Source of the DNA: Peptostreptococcus russellii
Lineage (GTDB): Bacteria; Bacillota; Clostridia; Peptostreptococcales; Peptostreptococcaceae
DNA: 64,000 nucleotides
NCBI RefSeq assembly: GCF_900110295.1
Contig: NZ_FODF01000006.1
Location: forward strand, 1 to 64,000
Direction: 5' to 3'
Each line of letters begins with the position of its first letter. The first letter of the stretch is position 1. This document shows, one piece after another, positions 36,325 through 46,199 of this stretch. Both the position numbers and the translations under genes were made by a program. The notes beneath the pieces are model-generated. The model made no database searches and was not told the DNA's origin. It was given only the letters and a program-made list of their open reading frames with translations.

Positions 36325-38001
36325 ATGGGATTTAAATCAGATATTGAAATTGCACAGGAAGCAAAAGCAGAGGATATAAGAGAAATAGCAAAAAAGATAG
36401 GTTTAACAGAAGATGATATTGAATTATACGGAAAGTATAAAGCAAAAATAGATTACAATGTTTTGGATAGAATTCCTAATAGAAAAGGAAAACTAATATT
36501 AACAACTGCAATTAATCCAACTCCAGCTGGAGAAGGAAAGACTACTACTTCAATAGGAGTAGCAGATGCTCTTAACCGTCTTGGTAAAAATGTTATTACT
36601 GCACTTAGAGAGCCATCTATGGGACCAGTTTTCGGAATCAAGGGTGGAGCTGCAGGTGGAGGATATGCTCAGGTAATACCTATGGAAGACATTAATCTTC
36701 ACTTTACAGGCGATATGCATGCAATAGGAGCAGCTAATAACTTACTTGCAGCTATGCTTGACAATCACATTCATCAGGGAAATTCTTTGAATATAAATCC
36801 AAAGAGAGTAACTTGGAGAAGATGTGTTGATATGAATGACAGACAACTTAGAAATATAGTAGATGGACTTGGGAAAAAAGTAGACGGTGTAACTAGAGAA
36901 GATGGATTTGATATTACTGTTGCATCTGAGATTATGGCTACTTTCTGTCTATCAAATAATATAGCAGAATTAAAGGAAAAATTAGGCGATATAGTAGTGG
37001 CATACACATATGATTCAAAGCCTATTACAGCAAGAGATTTAAAGGCTAATGGTGCTATGGCAGCTATTCTTAAGGACGCTCTTAAACCAAACCTTGTTCA
37101 AACTCTTGAAAAAACTCCAGCTATAATTCACGGTGGACCATTTGCCAATATTGCTCATGGATGTAACTCTATAATAGCTACAAAGATGGCTATGCACATG
37201 AGTGATTATGTAGTTACAGAGGCTGGATTTGGTGCAGACCTTGGTGCTGAAAAGTTCTTGGATATCAAGTGCAGAAAAGCTGGTATAAAGCCTGATGCAG
37301 TAATTATAGTAGCTACTGTAAGAGCATTAAAATACAATGGTGGAGTAGCTAAAGATCAGCTAAATGAAGAAAACTTAGAAGCTCTTGAAAAAGGACTTCC
37401 AAACCTTCTAAAACATATAGAAAATATTACAGAAGTATACAAGTTACCGGCAGTAGTTGCAATTAATAGATTCCCAATGGATACTGAAGCTGAATTAGAA
37501 CTAATAGAAAAGAAGTGTAATGAATTGGGAGTAAATGTTGCCTTATCTGAAGTTTGGGCAAAAGGCGGCGAAGGTGGAGAAGAAGTAGCAAAAGAAGTCT
37601 TAAAGTTAATAGAAGAAGGCGAAAACAACTTCACATACTGCTATGAAGAAGAGGAGTCAATTGAAGAAAAATTAAATTCAATAGCAACTAAGATATATGG
37701 TGCTGATGGAGTAGAATATACTAATGATGCTAAAAAGCAGATTAAGGAATTAGAAGATTTAGGTTTTGGAAATCTCCCTATATGCGTTGCTAAAACTCAG
37801 TATTCCTTATCAGATGACCAAACAAAGCTTGGTAGACCAACAGGCTTCAAAATAGGTGTAAGAGACCTTACAGTGTCTGCTGGTGCAGGATTTATAGTAG
37901 CTCTTACAGGTGCTATTATGAAAATGCCTGGACTTCCAAAGAAGCCTGCAGCTGAAAGAATAGATGTAGACGAATTTGGAAAAATATCAGGATTATTTTA
38001 A
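36325..38001 (+). CDS. fhs: Formate--tetrahydrofolate ligase
   Basis: 558 residues, full length. The nucleotide loop TPAGEGKTT is at 66-74; [23 protein letters not shown] and [18 protein letters not shown] are the classic conserved blocks. It couples ATP hydrolysis to make 10-formyl-THF from formate, feeding purine synthesis and one-carbon flow. FchA and FolD, which carry out the next steps, follow immediately but behind a terminator and a separate ribosome site. ATG behind AGGAGG. Confidence 0.97.
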   Translation: MGFKSDIEIAQEAKAEDIREIAKKIGLTEDDIELYGKYKAKIDYNVLDRIPNRKGKLILTTAINPTPAGEGKTTTSIGVADALNRLGKNVITALREPSMGPVFGIKGGAAGGGYAQVIPMEDINLHFTGDMHAIGAANNLLAAMLDNHIHQGNSLNINPKRVTWRRCVDMNDRQLRNIVDGLGKKVDGVTREDGFDITVASEIMATFCLSNNIAELKEKLGDIVVAYTYDSKPITARDLKANGAMAAILKDALKPNLVQTLEKTPAIIHGGPFANIAHGCNSIIATKMAMHMSDYVVTEAGFGADLGAEKFLDIKCRKAGIKPDAVIIVATVRALKYNGGVAKDQLNEENLEALEKGLPNLLKHIENITEVYKLPAVVAINRFPMDTEAELELIEKKCNELGVNVALSEVWAKGGEGGEEVAKEVLKLIEEGENNFTYCYEEEESIEEKLNSIATKIYGADGVEYTNDAKKQIKELEDLGFGNLPICVAKTQYSLSDDQTKLGRPTGFKIGVRDLTVSAGAGFIVALTGAIMKMPGLPKKPAAERIDVDEFGKISGLF

Positions 38002-38030
38002 TAGTTAAAATAAAATTTTAAGTATAATAA

Positions 38031-38076
38031 AAAGGGAAGTCATTTGAATTACATTGACTTCCCTTTATTTTTTTAT
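38031..38076 (+). terminator. Terminator between fhs and fchA
   Basis: AAAGGGAAGTCA pairs with TTGACTTCCCTTT, then ATTTTTTTAT. A TATACT at about 38118-38123 may be the fchA -10 element. Confidence 0.88.
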
Positions 38077-38161
38077 ACACTTAACTTTCTCATCTCTTCA
38101 ATTTTTTTTGAAATAATGATATACTATAAATCATGATGATTTTAAATAGGAGGAAAAAATA

Positions 38162-38794
38162 GTGACAAAATATGTAGATATGAGCATGACAAAATTTGCA
38201 GAGGAACTTGCCTCTAAAAAATCTATGCCAGGTGGTGGAAGTGTTGCTGCATATGCTTTAACATTGTCAAACTCTTTGGCATCAATGGTTGCAAACTTTA
38301 CAACAGGAAAAAAGAAGTATGCAGAGTTTGAAGAAGATATTCAAAATATACTTGAAAAAACAAGACTTATTTCTAAAAAGGCAATAGCAATGGTAGATGA
38401 AGATGCTGAAGCTTTTCTTCCACTTGCAGCAGTATACAAAATGCCAGCAGAAAGTGAGGAAGAAAAAAGAAGTAAGGATATAGAAATGCAAAAATGTCTA
38501 AAAAATGCCGCTATAGTTCCAATGAATTTATTAAGGCTTTCTTTAGAAGTTCTTGATTTACATGAAGAATTGTTGATAAAAGGATCGAAAATGTTGATAA
38601 GTGACGTTGGAGTTGGAGTGCAGATGTTGAAAGCATCAGCATTAAGTGCCAAATTAAATGTATTAATCAACATAAAGGATATAAAAGACTGTGAATTTGT
38701 GGATAAGATGTCTTCAGAAATGGATAGACTAATAGAAGAAATCACAGAGAGGTGCGATAAAATATATGGGGGAGTGTTGGAAGATGTTAGATAA
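38162..38794 (+). CDS. fchA: Methenyltetrahydrofolate cyclohydrolase
   Basis: 210 residues from GTG 38162 (AGGAGGAAAA upstream). The cyclodeaminase/cyclohydrolase family is marked by SKKSMPGGGSVAAYALTLSNSLASMVANFT near 18-45 and by SDVGVGVQMLKASALSAKLNVLIN near 160-185. It interconverts 10-formyl-THF and 5,10-methenyl-THF. It overlaps folD by 11 bases, so the two are coupled. This matters because the FolD here seems to have lost its own cyclohydrolase residues. Confidence 0.92.
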   Translation: MTKYVDMSMTKFAEELASKKSMPGGGSVAAYALTLSNSLASMVANFTTGKKKYAEFEEDIQNILEKTRLISKKAIAMVDEDAEAFLPLAAVYKMPAESEEEKRSKDIEMQKCLKNAAIVPMNLLRLSLEVLDLHEELLIKGSKMLISDVGVGVQMLKASALSAKLNVLINIKDIKDCEFVDKMSSEMDRLIEEITERCDKIYGGVLEDVR

Positions 38795-39644
38795 TAAGTT
38801 ATTAAGAGGAAAAATAGTTGCAGATACTATTACAGAAAGAGCCATAGAAGATGTTAAATATATAAAATCAAATGGTATAAAACCCCTTCTTGCAATGCTT
38901 AAAGTTGGTCATAAATTTGATGATGAAGCATATGAAAGAGCAGCGAAAAAAAGATGTTCTAAGTGTGATATAGAAACTAGAGTTGTAGAACTTGATGAAA
39001 ATTGTACTCAAGAGGAATATATAGAAGCTCTTGAAAGTTTGAACAAGGATAGCTCAGTTCATGGAATTTTGTGTTTTAGACCTCTTCCAAAGCATATAGA
39101 TGAAGAAATCATTGAAAAGATAATAGATCCTCAAAAGGATGTAGATTGTTTTTCTCCCATGAATATGGCAAAGGTAATGTTTGGAGATGATGCAGCTTAT
39201 CCACCATGTACAGCTATGGGGGTAGTAGAAATTCTAAAATATTATAATATTGATTTAAGAGGGAAAAAGATAGCTGTTTTAGGGAGATCATTAGTAGTAG
39301 GAAAGCCATTATCTATTCTACTTATAAATAGAGATGCCACTGTTACAGTTTGCCATTCTAAGACAAAGAATATTGAGGAAATAACTAAAAACAGCGATAT
39401 TATCGTTTCATGTATGGGACGTGCCAAAATGATAGATAAGAAGTTTATAAACGATAAATCAATAGTTATAGATGTTGGAATCAACTTCGATGATGAAGGA
39501 AATATGTGTGGTGACGTAGATATGGACTCAGTAATAGATACTGTAGCTCAAATAACACCAGTTCCAGGTGGAGTAGGATCAGTTACAACTTCAGTTCTTA
39601 TTTCACATCTTGTGAAAGCATGTAAGAATATTAATAATCTTTAA
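38784..39644 (+). CDS. folD: Methylene-THF dehydrogenase (FolD family), cyclohydrolase residues altered
   Basis: 286 residues from ATG 38784; the in-frame ATG at 38766 would add six residues. The NAD(P) site VLGRSLVVGKPLSILLI (about 160-180) and the C-terminal PVPGGVGSVTTSVL are intact, as is DVDCFSP. At the cyclohydrolase centre, however, the E. coli pattern YVASK (Lys54) reads YERAA (Ala54), and the glutamine of 'ILVQLPLP' (E. coli Gln98) reads phenylalanine in 'ILCFRPLP'. The aspartate equivalent to Asp121 remains. This points to a dehydrogenase-only enzyme that depends on FchA from the overlapping gene. Confidence 0.88.
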   Translation: MLDNKLLRGKIVADTITERAIEDVKYIKSNGIKPLLAMLKVGHKFDDEAYERAAKKRCSKCDIETRVVELDENCTQEEYIEALESLNKDSSVHGILCFRPLPKHIDEEIIEKIIDPQKDVDCFSPMNMAKVMFGDDAAYPPCTAMGVVEILKYYNIDLRGKKIAVLGRSLVVGKPLSILLINRDATVTVCHSKTKNIEEITKNSDIIVSCMGRAKMIDKKFINDKSIVIDVGINFDDEGNMCGDVDMDSVIDTVAQITPVPGGVGSVTTSVLISHLVKACKNINNL

Positions 39645-39731
39645 AGAATGTTTTATACAGATTTATGTGTATGTAAATTAAAATCATTTACATAAAATAA
39701 ACCATCTATAAAGTTTAATTATATAGTTATT

Positions 39732-39765
39732 TAGCTTGACTATAATTTTAGCCAAGCCTTATTTT
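39732..39765 (+). terminator. Weak hairpin upstream of the ClC gene
   Basis: AGCTTG pairs with CAAGC(C) across an AT loop, followed by TTATTTT. It may end the fchA-folD transcript; it lies just before the AGGAGG of the next gene. Confidence 0.4.
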
Positions 39766-39775
39766 AGGAGGTAGT

Positions 39776-41404
39776 ATGAATAAAAAGAATATTTTTTCAT
39801 GGTTGAAAAACGACAAAGATGAAAATGTGTTAAATATTCTCGGCACTACCGATGGGCTGAAATACAAGATGATAGGGTATTCACTTATAGTAGGTATTTT
39901 AAGTGGAGCAACTATAGTCTTATATAGGATTTTGGGCGAATTTTTATTAAAAAGATTTGAAGTAATATATCGCTTTGTAAGTGGTAAGCCTTTGTATGTA
40001 ATAGGAGTTTTCGTCCTTCTTATACTAATGTCTTTATTTGTAACATACTGTGTAAAAAAAGAACCTAATATTTCTGGTTCTGGGATACCACAGGTTGAAG
40101 GGATAATCACTAGAAGAATAGAGACAGATTGGAAAAAAGTATTAATTTATAAGTTTGTCGGTGGTATTATGTGTCTGGCAGCAGGGCTATCTGTAGGTAG
40201 AGAAGGTCCTTCAGTTCAGATGGGTGCTGCTATAGGCGAGGGAATATCAAAAAAAGCAAATCAAATGGATTATGAGCATAAATATCTAATAACAAGTGGT
40301 GCATCTGCTGGTCTTGCAGCAGCATTCAATGCTCCTCTAGCTGGAGTTATGTTTGCCCTAGAAGAAGTTCATAAGAATTTTTCACCGATTGTTTTGATGT
40401 CAGCAATGGTATCGGCAGTTACAGCAGATGTAATTACAAAGGCATTTTTGGGTATCAATCCATCTCTTAGATTTGCAATGTTGAACAAGATGCCTATAAA
40501 ATATTATTGGTCATTAGTAATTCTAGGAATATTGGTAGGTCTAAGCAGTTATGTATTTAATAATGGAATTTTAAAAACGAAGCACTTATACAGAGATCTT
40601 CCTATAAAAAAAGAATTTAAAATAATGATACCTTTTGTATGTTCAGGAATAGTAGGAATGACTTTACCTGTTCTTGTAGGTGGAGGGCATTCTCTTATTA
40701 TGAGTATGGAATCTCTTCATATAAGCATATTTATGATGCTCTTGTTATTTGTAATAAAATATCTTTTTACATTTATATCATTTGGCTCAGGAGTTCCAGG
40801 GGGGATATTTTTTCCACTTCTTGCAATAGGATCTATAATAGGTGCTATATTTGGAATGATATGTATTAGATATCTTGGAGTACCAGCTGAGTACCTTATA
40901 AACTTTGCTATTCTAGCAATGGCGGGTCACTTTGCAGCAATAGTAAAGGCTCCGATAACAGGTATTATACTTATATTTGAAATGACAGGTTCATTTGAAC
41001 AACTTTTACCATTATCAGTGGTAGTTTTTATAGCTCTTTTAACATCAGATTTATTAGGGGTAAATCCTGTATATGATGATCTTTTAGAGGATATTTTGAG
41101 TCAAAGTCATGAGGAATACAAGGGTAAAGAAAATAAAAAGACTCTTGTTGAACTTGTAGTTCACCTAGGTAGTGATATAGAAGGCAAATATATATCTGAG
41201 GTTGAATGGCCTCAAAACTGTCTTGTAGTTTCTATATATAGAGGCGAAAAAGAGATAATTCCTAGAGGTAATACGAGGATTCTAGAAGGAGATCTACTTC
41301 TTATAATGGTCAATCAGACAGAATCATCTAGAATGTTAGATTATTTCTCGGGGATGATATCCTGCACAAGTAAAAAATTAGGAAAAGAAAAAGTAAAGTC
41401 ATAA
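39776..41404 (+). CDS. ClC-family chloride channel/antiporter with RCK-C domain
   Basis: 542 residues. ClC selectivity motifs are present: GSGIPQV (101-107), GREGPSVQMG (141-150, gating Glu143) and GVPGGIFFPLLAIGS near 338. After about eleven membrane segments, a C-terminal domain of about 85 residues (LVELVVHLGSDIEGKYISEVEWP to LLIMVNQTESSRML) resembles the TrkA-C regulatory domain. It moves Cl- (probably in exchange for H+) across the membrane. The serine in GSGIP argues for chloride over nitrate or fluoride. Start behind AGGAGG. Confidence 0.9.
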   Translation: MNKKNIFSWLKNDKDENVLNILGTTDGLKYKMIGYSLIVGILSGATIVLYRILGEFLLKRFEVIYRFVSGKPLYVIGVFVLLILMSLFVTYCVKKEPNISGSGIPQVEGIITRRIETDWKKVLIYKFVGGIMCLAAGLSVGREGPSVQMGAAIGEGISKKANQMDYEHKYLITSGASAGLAAAFNAPLAGVMFALEEVHKNFSPIVLMSAMVSAVTADVITKAFLGINPSLRFAMLNKMPIKYYWSLVILGILVGLSSYVFNNGILKTKHLYRDLPIKKEFKIMIPFVCSGIVGMTLPVLVGGGHSLIMSMESLHISIFMMLLLFVIKYLFTFISFGSGVPGGIFFPLLAIGSIIGAIFGMICIRYLGVPAEYLINFAILAMAGHFAAIVKAPITGIILIFEMTGSFEQLLPLSVVVFIALLTSDLLGVNPVYDDLLEDILSQSHEEYKGKENKKTLVELVVHLGSDIEGKYISEVEWPQNCLVVSIYRGEKEIIPRGNTRILEGDLLLIMVNQTESSRMLDYFSGMISCTSKKLGKEKVKS

Positions 41405-41430
41405 TAAAATTATAATATAATTTTGATAAC

Positions 41431-41468
41431 TATGCCCGTACAGATTTGTAAATTGTACGGGCATATCT
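41431..41468. terminator. Palindrome after the ClC gene
   Basis: TATGCCCGTACA pairs with TGTACGGGCATA across an 11-base loop. The downstream T tract is poor. Confidence 0.75.
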
Positions 41469-41553
41469 ATTTATGGTAAAATAGGTATTGTGGCAAATTT
41501 ATAATAATATATAAAAATAAATGCCTATATTGATATTGGAGGGAGGATATATT

Positions 41554-43497
41554 TTGGAGTTAAATAAGAATCAAAAGATGGCTGTAGAACATCTTGATGG
41601 ACCATGTCTTGTTTTGGCAGGACCAGGCTCTGGAAAGACAAGGGTAATTGCAGATAGAATTATATATATGATAGAAAATTGTAATGTAGCTCCTAGGAGA
41701 ATATTAGCAATTAGTTTTACTAAGGCATCCTCTATTGATATGAAGAAAAGAACTATGAGTCTTTCAAATAATGAACAAATAAAGAAAGTAAACTTTGGAA
41801 CATTCCATTCCTCTTTTTTTAGGATTTTAAGAAGATACAGTGGAGTTAAACTTGAAGATTTAATATCTGAAGTAGATAGATTCAAACTTATAAAAAGTAT
41901 ACTAAAACACTTGAAAATAAGTAATTATAGTGATGATGACGTATCGGATGTTTTGTCGGAAATTTCTTTGGTGAAAAATGAAATGATGAAATCAAGTGAT
42001 TTCGAGTCTCAAACATTTTCTCAAAGTGAGTTTCAAGATATTTTTAGACTATACGAAAAGGCTAAAAATGCTGCAAATAAAATAGATTTTGACGATATGT
42101 TGATACTTACATATATTTTGCTTAAAAAAAGTCCAGAGGTACTTAATATTGTAAGACAGGTTTATAAATATATACTAATTGATGAATTTCAAGATATAAA
42201 TAGGGTTCAGTTTGAAGTAATAAAACTAATAGCCGAACCTTCAAATAATGTTTTTGCAGTAGGAGATGAAGATCAAAGTATATATGGATTTAGAGGGGCA
42301 AGACCAGATTTTATGATGGATTTTGAAAAGTATTTTGAATCTGCCAAGTGTATAGTTTTAGATGTAAACTATAGATCTAGAAAAAATATAGTTCAATTGT
42401 CTCAGAATCTTATAAAGAATAATAAAAATAGACATGAAAAGAATATAAATTCTAATCGCAGCGAAAGTGGTGAAATAAGATACATCTATCCCAAGGATAC
42501 AGATGATGAAGCTAATATTATTGCCAAGGAAATAAAATCCTTAGTTGAATCTGAAAATATAAGGGAAGAAAAGAAATCTAGTAACAATGAAAAAAAATTA
42601 TTTGAATACAGTGATTTTGCGGTAATATATAGGACTAATAGGCAGGCTAGAGCCTTTGTAGATGTATTTATGGACAATAGAATACCATTTGTTCTCAAGG
42701 ACTCTGCAAGGAGTATATATGATCATTGGGTAAGTCAGGATATTATTTCATATTTAAGAATCGCAGCTAATATAGGCAATAATGAAGATTGGTCAAGAAT
42801 AATAAATAAACCTTTTAGATATATATCTAAAAGTGCAGTAAGTAGTGCTTTAAAGTCTGATGATTTTTTTCAAAGTCTTATGGATAATTCTGATATAAAA
42901 GATTTTCAAAAAAAAAATCTTGAAGAACTCTATGATGATTTGCAGTATGTAAGAAGCCTTGCACCAGAATATGGAATTTCTTATATAAGATCTACTTTAG
43001 ACTATGATAGATATATACTTGAATATTGCCATGAAAGAAAGATAAAGGCAAAGCAAATAGTAGAAATTTTAGACGAACTTGAAACTTCTGCCAAATCATA
43101 CAAAAGTATATTTGACTATTTTAAGCATATAGAGAATGTAAGAGAAGAAATAAAAAAGAGAACAGAGAAGAAAACTACTTCAATGGACAATATAGAAACA
43201 GATGGTGTGGTTTTGACTACAATGCATAGTGCCAAGGGGCTGGAGTTTAAAAATGTATATGTAGCAGGTGTCAATGATAGTGTAATACCATTTATACCTT
43301 CAGATGAAGAAAAGCCAAAAGATAGTAATTATGAAGAAGAAAGAAGGCTTCTTTATGTGGGAATTACTAGGGCAAAGGACAATATAGTTATCAGTGCCCC
43401 TTCAAAGAGATTTGGTAAAAGTATAGCCAAATCGAGATTTTTAAAAGAATTGGATAAATCTATAAATAATAGAGCATCTGATAGCTCTAAAAAATAA
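41554..43497 (+). CDS. UvrD/Rep-family ATP-dependent helicase
   Basis: 647 residues from TTG 41554, which has GGAGGGAGG at ideal spacing; the in-frame ATG at 41521 lacks a ribosome site. Superfamily 1A motifs: GPGSGKT (I), DEFQDIN (II), GDEDQSIYGFRGA (III), VNYRS (IV), LTTMHSAKGLEFKNVYV (V) and RRLLYVGITRAKD (VI). It unwinds DNA 3' to 5'. At about 650 residues it is shorter than PcrA/UvrD (about 730) and lacks the C-terminal PcrA tail, so its role in repair or replication restart is not certain. Confidence 0.88.
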   Translation: MELNKNQKMAVEHLDGPCLVLAGPGSGKTRVIADRIIYMIENCNVAPRRILAISFTKASSIDMKKRTMSLSNNEQIKKVNFGTFHSSFFRILRRYSGVKLEDLISEVDRFKLIKSILKHLKISNYSDDDVSDVLSEISLVKNEMMKSSDFESQTFSQSEFQDIFRLYEKAKNAANKIDFDDMLILTYILLKKSPEVLNIVRQVYKYILIDEFQDINRVQFEVIKLIAEPSNNVFAVGDEDQSIYGFRGARPDFMMDFEKYFESAKCIVLDVNYRSRKNIVQLSQNLIKNNKNRHEKNINSNRSESGEIRYIYPKDTDDEANIIAKEIKSLVESENIREEKKSSNNEKKLFEYSDFAVIYRTNRQARAFVDVFMDNRIPFVLKDSARSIYDHWVSQDIISYLRIAANIGNNEDWSRIINKPFRYISKSAVSSALKSDDFFQSLMDNSDIKDFQKKNLEELYDDLQYVRSLAPEYGISYIRSTLDYDRYILEYCHERKIKAKQIVEILDELETSAKSYKSIFDYFKHIENVREEIKKRTEKKTTSMDNIETDGVVLTTMHSAKGLEFKNVYVAGVNDSVIPFIPSDEEKPKDSNYEEERRLLYVGITRAKDNIVISAPSKRFGKSIAKSRFLKELDKSINNRASDSSKK

Positions 43498-43546
43498 AGT
43501 AATTAGAGTGTTTTCTAAGTTTAAAAAAATACATAATAATAAAGAC

Positions 43547-43578
43547 TAAGGAGGGATATAAGACCTCCTTATTTTTAT
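43547..43578 (+). terminator. Terminator after the helicase gene
   Basis: TAAGGAGG pairs with CCTCCTTA, then TTTTTAT. The AAGGAGG here is part of the stem and is not a ribosome site. Confidence 0.82.
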
Positions 43579-43640
43579 AATAAATTAAATGAAAAAAACT
43601 TTAAACTTAATATAGTAAAAGAATAGAAATTTAAAAACCA

Positions 43641-43669
43641 TTGTGCTATTATTTGATTGTAGGTATAAT
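43641..43669 (+). promoter_or_regulatory. Promoter of the NitT/TauT-type operon
   Basis: TTGTGC, 17 bases, TATAAT (43664-43669). No riboswitch is recognised in the short leader before TCGGAGGTG. Confidence 0.55.
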
Positions 43670-43705
43670 TTTACAAATATTTAAATAAATAGTCGGAGGT
43701 GCGTT

Positions 43706-44728
43706 ATGAAGAAGAAATTATCTATGATTTTAACATCGCTACTTCTAGTAGTTTCTTTAGTTGGCTGTTCTGCTGATAAAAAAGCAGAAGCTCCTAAGGA
43801 AGCTGAAGTTGTAGCAAAGGTAGCTGCTTTGAAAGGTCCTACAAGTATGGGTATGGTGAAAATGATGAAAGAAGCCAAAGAGGACGAAAAAGATAAAGAT
43901 GACAAGGATAAGGATTATGAATTTACTATAGCTAATTCAGTAGATGAAATTGTTCCTAAAATAGTCAACAAAGAATTTGATATAGCAGCGGTTCCATCAA
44001 ATGTAGCATCTGTATTATACAACAAGACAGAAGGCAATGTAGATACTTTAGCAATTAATACTTTAGGTATACTTTATATAGTTGAAAATGGAAATACTAT
44101 AAAGAGTATAGATGATTTAAAGGGAAAGCATATATATTCAAGTGGTAAGGGAGCTACTCCACAATATGCCCTTGACTATATACTTAAAGGAAATGGAATA
44201 GATCCAGAAAAAGATGTAAAGGTAGAATATAAGTCTGAACATACAGAAGTTCTTTCTGCACTTATGAATGACAAAAATGCAATAGCAGTTCTTCCACAAC
44301 CATTTGTAACAGTAGCTCAGTCAAAGGATAAGAATCTAAGTGTAGCCATTGATTTGAATGAAGAATGGGATAAACTAAATAAAGATTCAAAGGATAAGAG
44401 CAAGATGATTACAGGTGTAGTTGTAGTAAGAAAGGATTTTGCAGATAAATATCCTGAAAAAGTAAAGGACTTTATGGAAGAATACAAGGAATCAATAGAG
44501 TTTACCAATGAAGATATAGATGAGGCTGCCAAGCTAATTGGAGAATACAATATTGTTCCAGAAGCTATAGCTAAGAAGGCAATACCACATTGCAATATTA
44601 AATATATAGCTGGCAATGAAATGAAAAGCAGTTTAAGTGCCTATTTAAAGGTACTATATGATGCAAATCCTAAGTCAATAGGAGGAAAGATGCCAGGTGA
44701 AGATTTCTACTATGTTCAAAAAAATTAG
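43706..44728 (+). CDS. ABC substrate-binding lipoprotein (NMT1/SsuA-like)
   Basis: 340 residues with a lipoprotein signal (VSLVGC, Cys21). The mature protein opens with VAALKGPTSMGMVKMM, a signature of clostridial NitT/TauT-type binding proteins, and shows the two-lobe layout (SIDDLKGKHIYSSGKGATPQYALDYILK; LPQPFVTVA). A very charged insert of about 15 Asp/Lys/Glu residues lies near 53-70. Permease and ATPase genes follow in overlap or close spacing. Substrate unknown; sulfonates, pyrimidine or thiamine precursors are possibilities from the family. Confidence 0.82.
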   Translation: MKKKLSMILTSLLLVVSLVGCSADKKAEAPKEAEVVAKVAALKGPTSMGMVKMMKEAKEDEKDKDDKDKDYEFTIANSVDEIVPKIVNKEFDIAAVPSNVASVLYNKTEGNVDTLAINTLGILYIVENGNTIKSIDDLKGKHIYSSGKGATPQYALDYILKGNGIDPEKDVKVEYKSEHTEVLSALMNDKNAIAVLPQPFVTVAQSKDKNLSVAIDLNEEWDKLNKDSKDKSKMITGVVVVRKDFADKYPEKVKDFMEEYKESIEFTNEDIDEAAKLIGEYNIVPEAIAKKAIPHCNIKYIAGNEMKSSLSAYLKVLYDANPKSIGGKMPGEDFYYVQKN

Positions 44729-45467
44729 CAAATATAACATTTTAGCTATATTCTTTTGGCTAGGGCTTTGGCAATTACTTAGTATGAAATTAGGTCAGGA
44801 GATACTTTTAGTATCTCCTGTTTCTGCAATAAAAAGACTTTTGGAGCTATCTCAAGAAAGTTTTTTCTGGATAAGTATAAAGAATTCATTTATAAGAGTT
44901 AGTATGGGATTTTTATTAGGTCTTATTCTAGGAAGTATCTTTGCTGTAATTGCAACTGTAAAAAATTCTTTTAGGATATTACTTGAACCCCTTATGCAGA
45001 CTATACAGGCAGTACCAGTGGTTTCATTTATAATTCTATGTTTGATATGGGTATCTTCTGAAAATCTTTCAGTTTTAATATCATTTATGATGTGCCTGCC
45101 AATAATTTATAGAAATATATTAATCGGTATAAGGGGAATACCTAAAGAACTTGAAGAAATGGCAAAAGTATTTAGGGTAAAAAAAATAAAGAAAATAAGA
45201 TATATTTATCTTTCAGAGCTATCTCCCTATATTAAATCGGCTTGCAATATTGCCATAGGTTTGTGTTGGAAGTCAGGTATGGCAGCAGAGGTAATAGCCA
45301 TGCCTAGAAATTCAATAGGAGAAAATCTTTATCAGTCAAAAGTATATTTAAATACAGCAGATTTATTTGCATGGACAATTACAGTAGTAATTTTGAGTAT
45401 TTTATTTAAGACTGTCGTGATAAAGCTTTTAGACAAATTATTGAATAGATTAGAAATAAGCAGCTAA
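44697..45467 (+). CDS. ABC permease (NitT/TauT type)
   Basis: 256 residues if the GTG at 44697 is used; GGAGG at 44681-44685 is 11 bases from it, whereas the later in-frame ATG at 44712 is 26 away. The gene overlaps the binding-protein gene by 32 bases. About six membrane segments and the cytoplasmic EAA loop (ELEEMAKVFRVKKIKKIRYIYL, near 142-162) are clear. It forms the membrane channel with the ATPase encoded 11 bases downstream. Confidence 0.85.
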   Translation: MKISTMFKKISKYNILAIFFWLGLWQLLSMKLGQEILLVSPVSAIKRLLELSQESFFWISIKNSFIRVSMGFLLGLILGSIFAVIATVKNSFRILLEPLMQTIQAVPVVSFIILCLIWVSSENLSVLISFMMCLPIIYRNILIGIRGIPKELEEMAKVFRVKKIKKIRYIYLSELSPYIKSACNIAIGLCWKSGMAAEVIAMPRNSIGENLYQSKVYLNTADLFAWTITVVILSILFKTVVIKLLDKLLNRLEISS

Positions 45468-45478
45468 GGTGGTAGTTT

Positions 45479-46084
45479 ATGAATATAGAGTTTAAAAATG
45501 TAGGTAAAAAATTTGGCAAAGAAGAAGTTCTTAAAAACTTTAATTATAGCTTTGAAGACGGTAAAGCTAGCTTTTTGATGGGACCTTCTGGAATAGGAAA
45601 ATCAACTATTGTAAGAATTATTTTGGGATTAGAAAAAGATTATTCTGGTCAAGTTAAAGGTTTGGAAAAAAGAAAAATAAGTGCAGTCTTTCAAGATGAT
45701 AGCCTGTGTAAAAATCTAAGTGTATTTTTGAATATTAAAATAGTTTCAGACAATATTAGTCAAAAAGAGATTGTAAAGAAGTTATCTGAGATGGGACTAG
45801 AAGATCTGGCAAATAAAAGGGTAAGAGAGTTAAGTGGTGGACAGAAAAGAAGAGTAGCTATTTTAAGAGCTTTGTCAGTAGACTTTGATACTCTAGTAAT
45901 GGATGAGCCATTTAAGGGATTGGATTCTGAAAATAAAAAGAAAGTAATGGACATTGTAATAGAGGCTAGCAAGGGAAAAAGTCTAATAATCGTAAGCCAT
46001 GATATAGAGGAATATAGGTATTTTAAAAGAGCTAGAGAAATAAATCTTTTGGATATGAAAGAATATAAAAATCTTGATATATAG
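45479..46084 (+). CDS. ABC ATPase (NitT/TauT type), short
   Basis: 201 residues, shorter than the usual 240-260. Walker A GPSGIGKST (near 37), signature LSGGQKRRVAILRAL (near 117), Walker B LVMDEPFKGLD (near 138) and the switch histidine (IIVSHDIEE) are all intact, so it should bind and hydrolyse ATP. It lacks the C-terminal extension common in SsuB/TauB. RBS AGGTGG. Last gene of the operon. Confidence 0.87.
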   Translation: MNIEFKNVGKKFGKEEVLKNFNYSFEDGKASFLMGPSGIGKSTIVRIILGLEKDYSGQVKGLEKRKISAVFQDDSLCKNLSVFLNIKIVSDNISQKEIVKKLSEMGLEDLANKRVRELSGGQKRRVAILRALSVDFDTLVMDEPFKGLDSENKKKVMDIVIEASKGKSLIIVSHDIEEYRYFKRAREINLLDMKEYKNLDI

Positions 46085-46162
46085 TAGACAAAATAGCCGA
46101 TGGCTAAATTAATAGAAAAAATAAGAATTGTCTAACTTTTATAAAAGATTTTTAAAAAACCC

Positions 46163-46191
46163 TTGACAATTAAAATTATGACAAGTATAAT
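46163..46191 (+). promoter_or_regulatory. Consensus promoter of the T-box operon
   Basis: TTGACA, exactly 17 bases, TATAAT: a perfect sigma-A promoter. Transcription would start at about 46198, just before the T-box leader. Confidence 0.85.
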
Positions 46192-46199
46192 AAGTAGCA

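Noticed and set aside
41521-41553. ATG at 41521 as the helicase start
   Set aside because: No ribosome site before it; GGAGGGAGG is positioned for the TTG at 41554.
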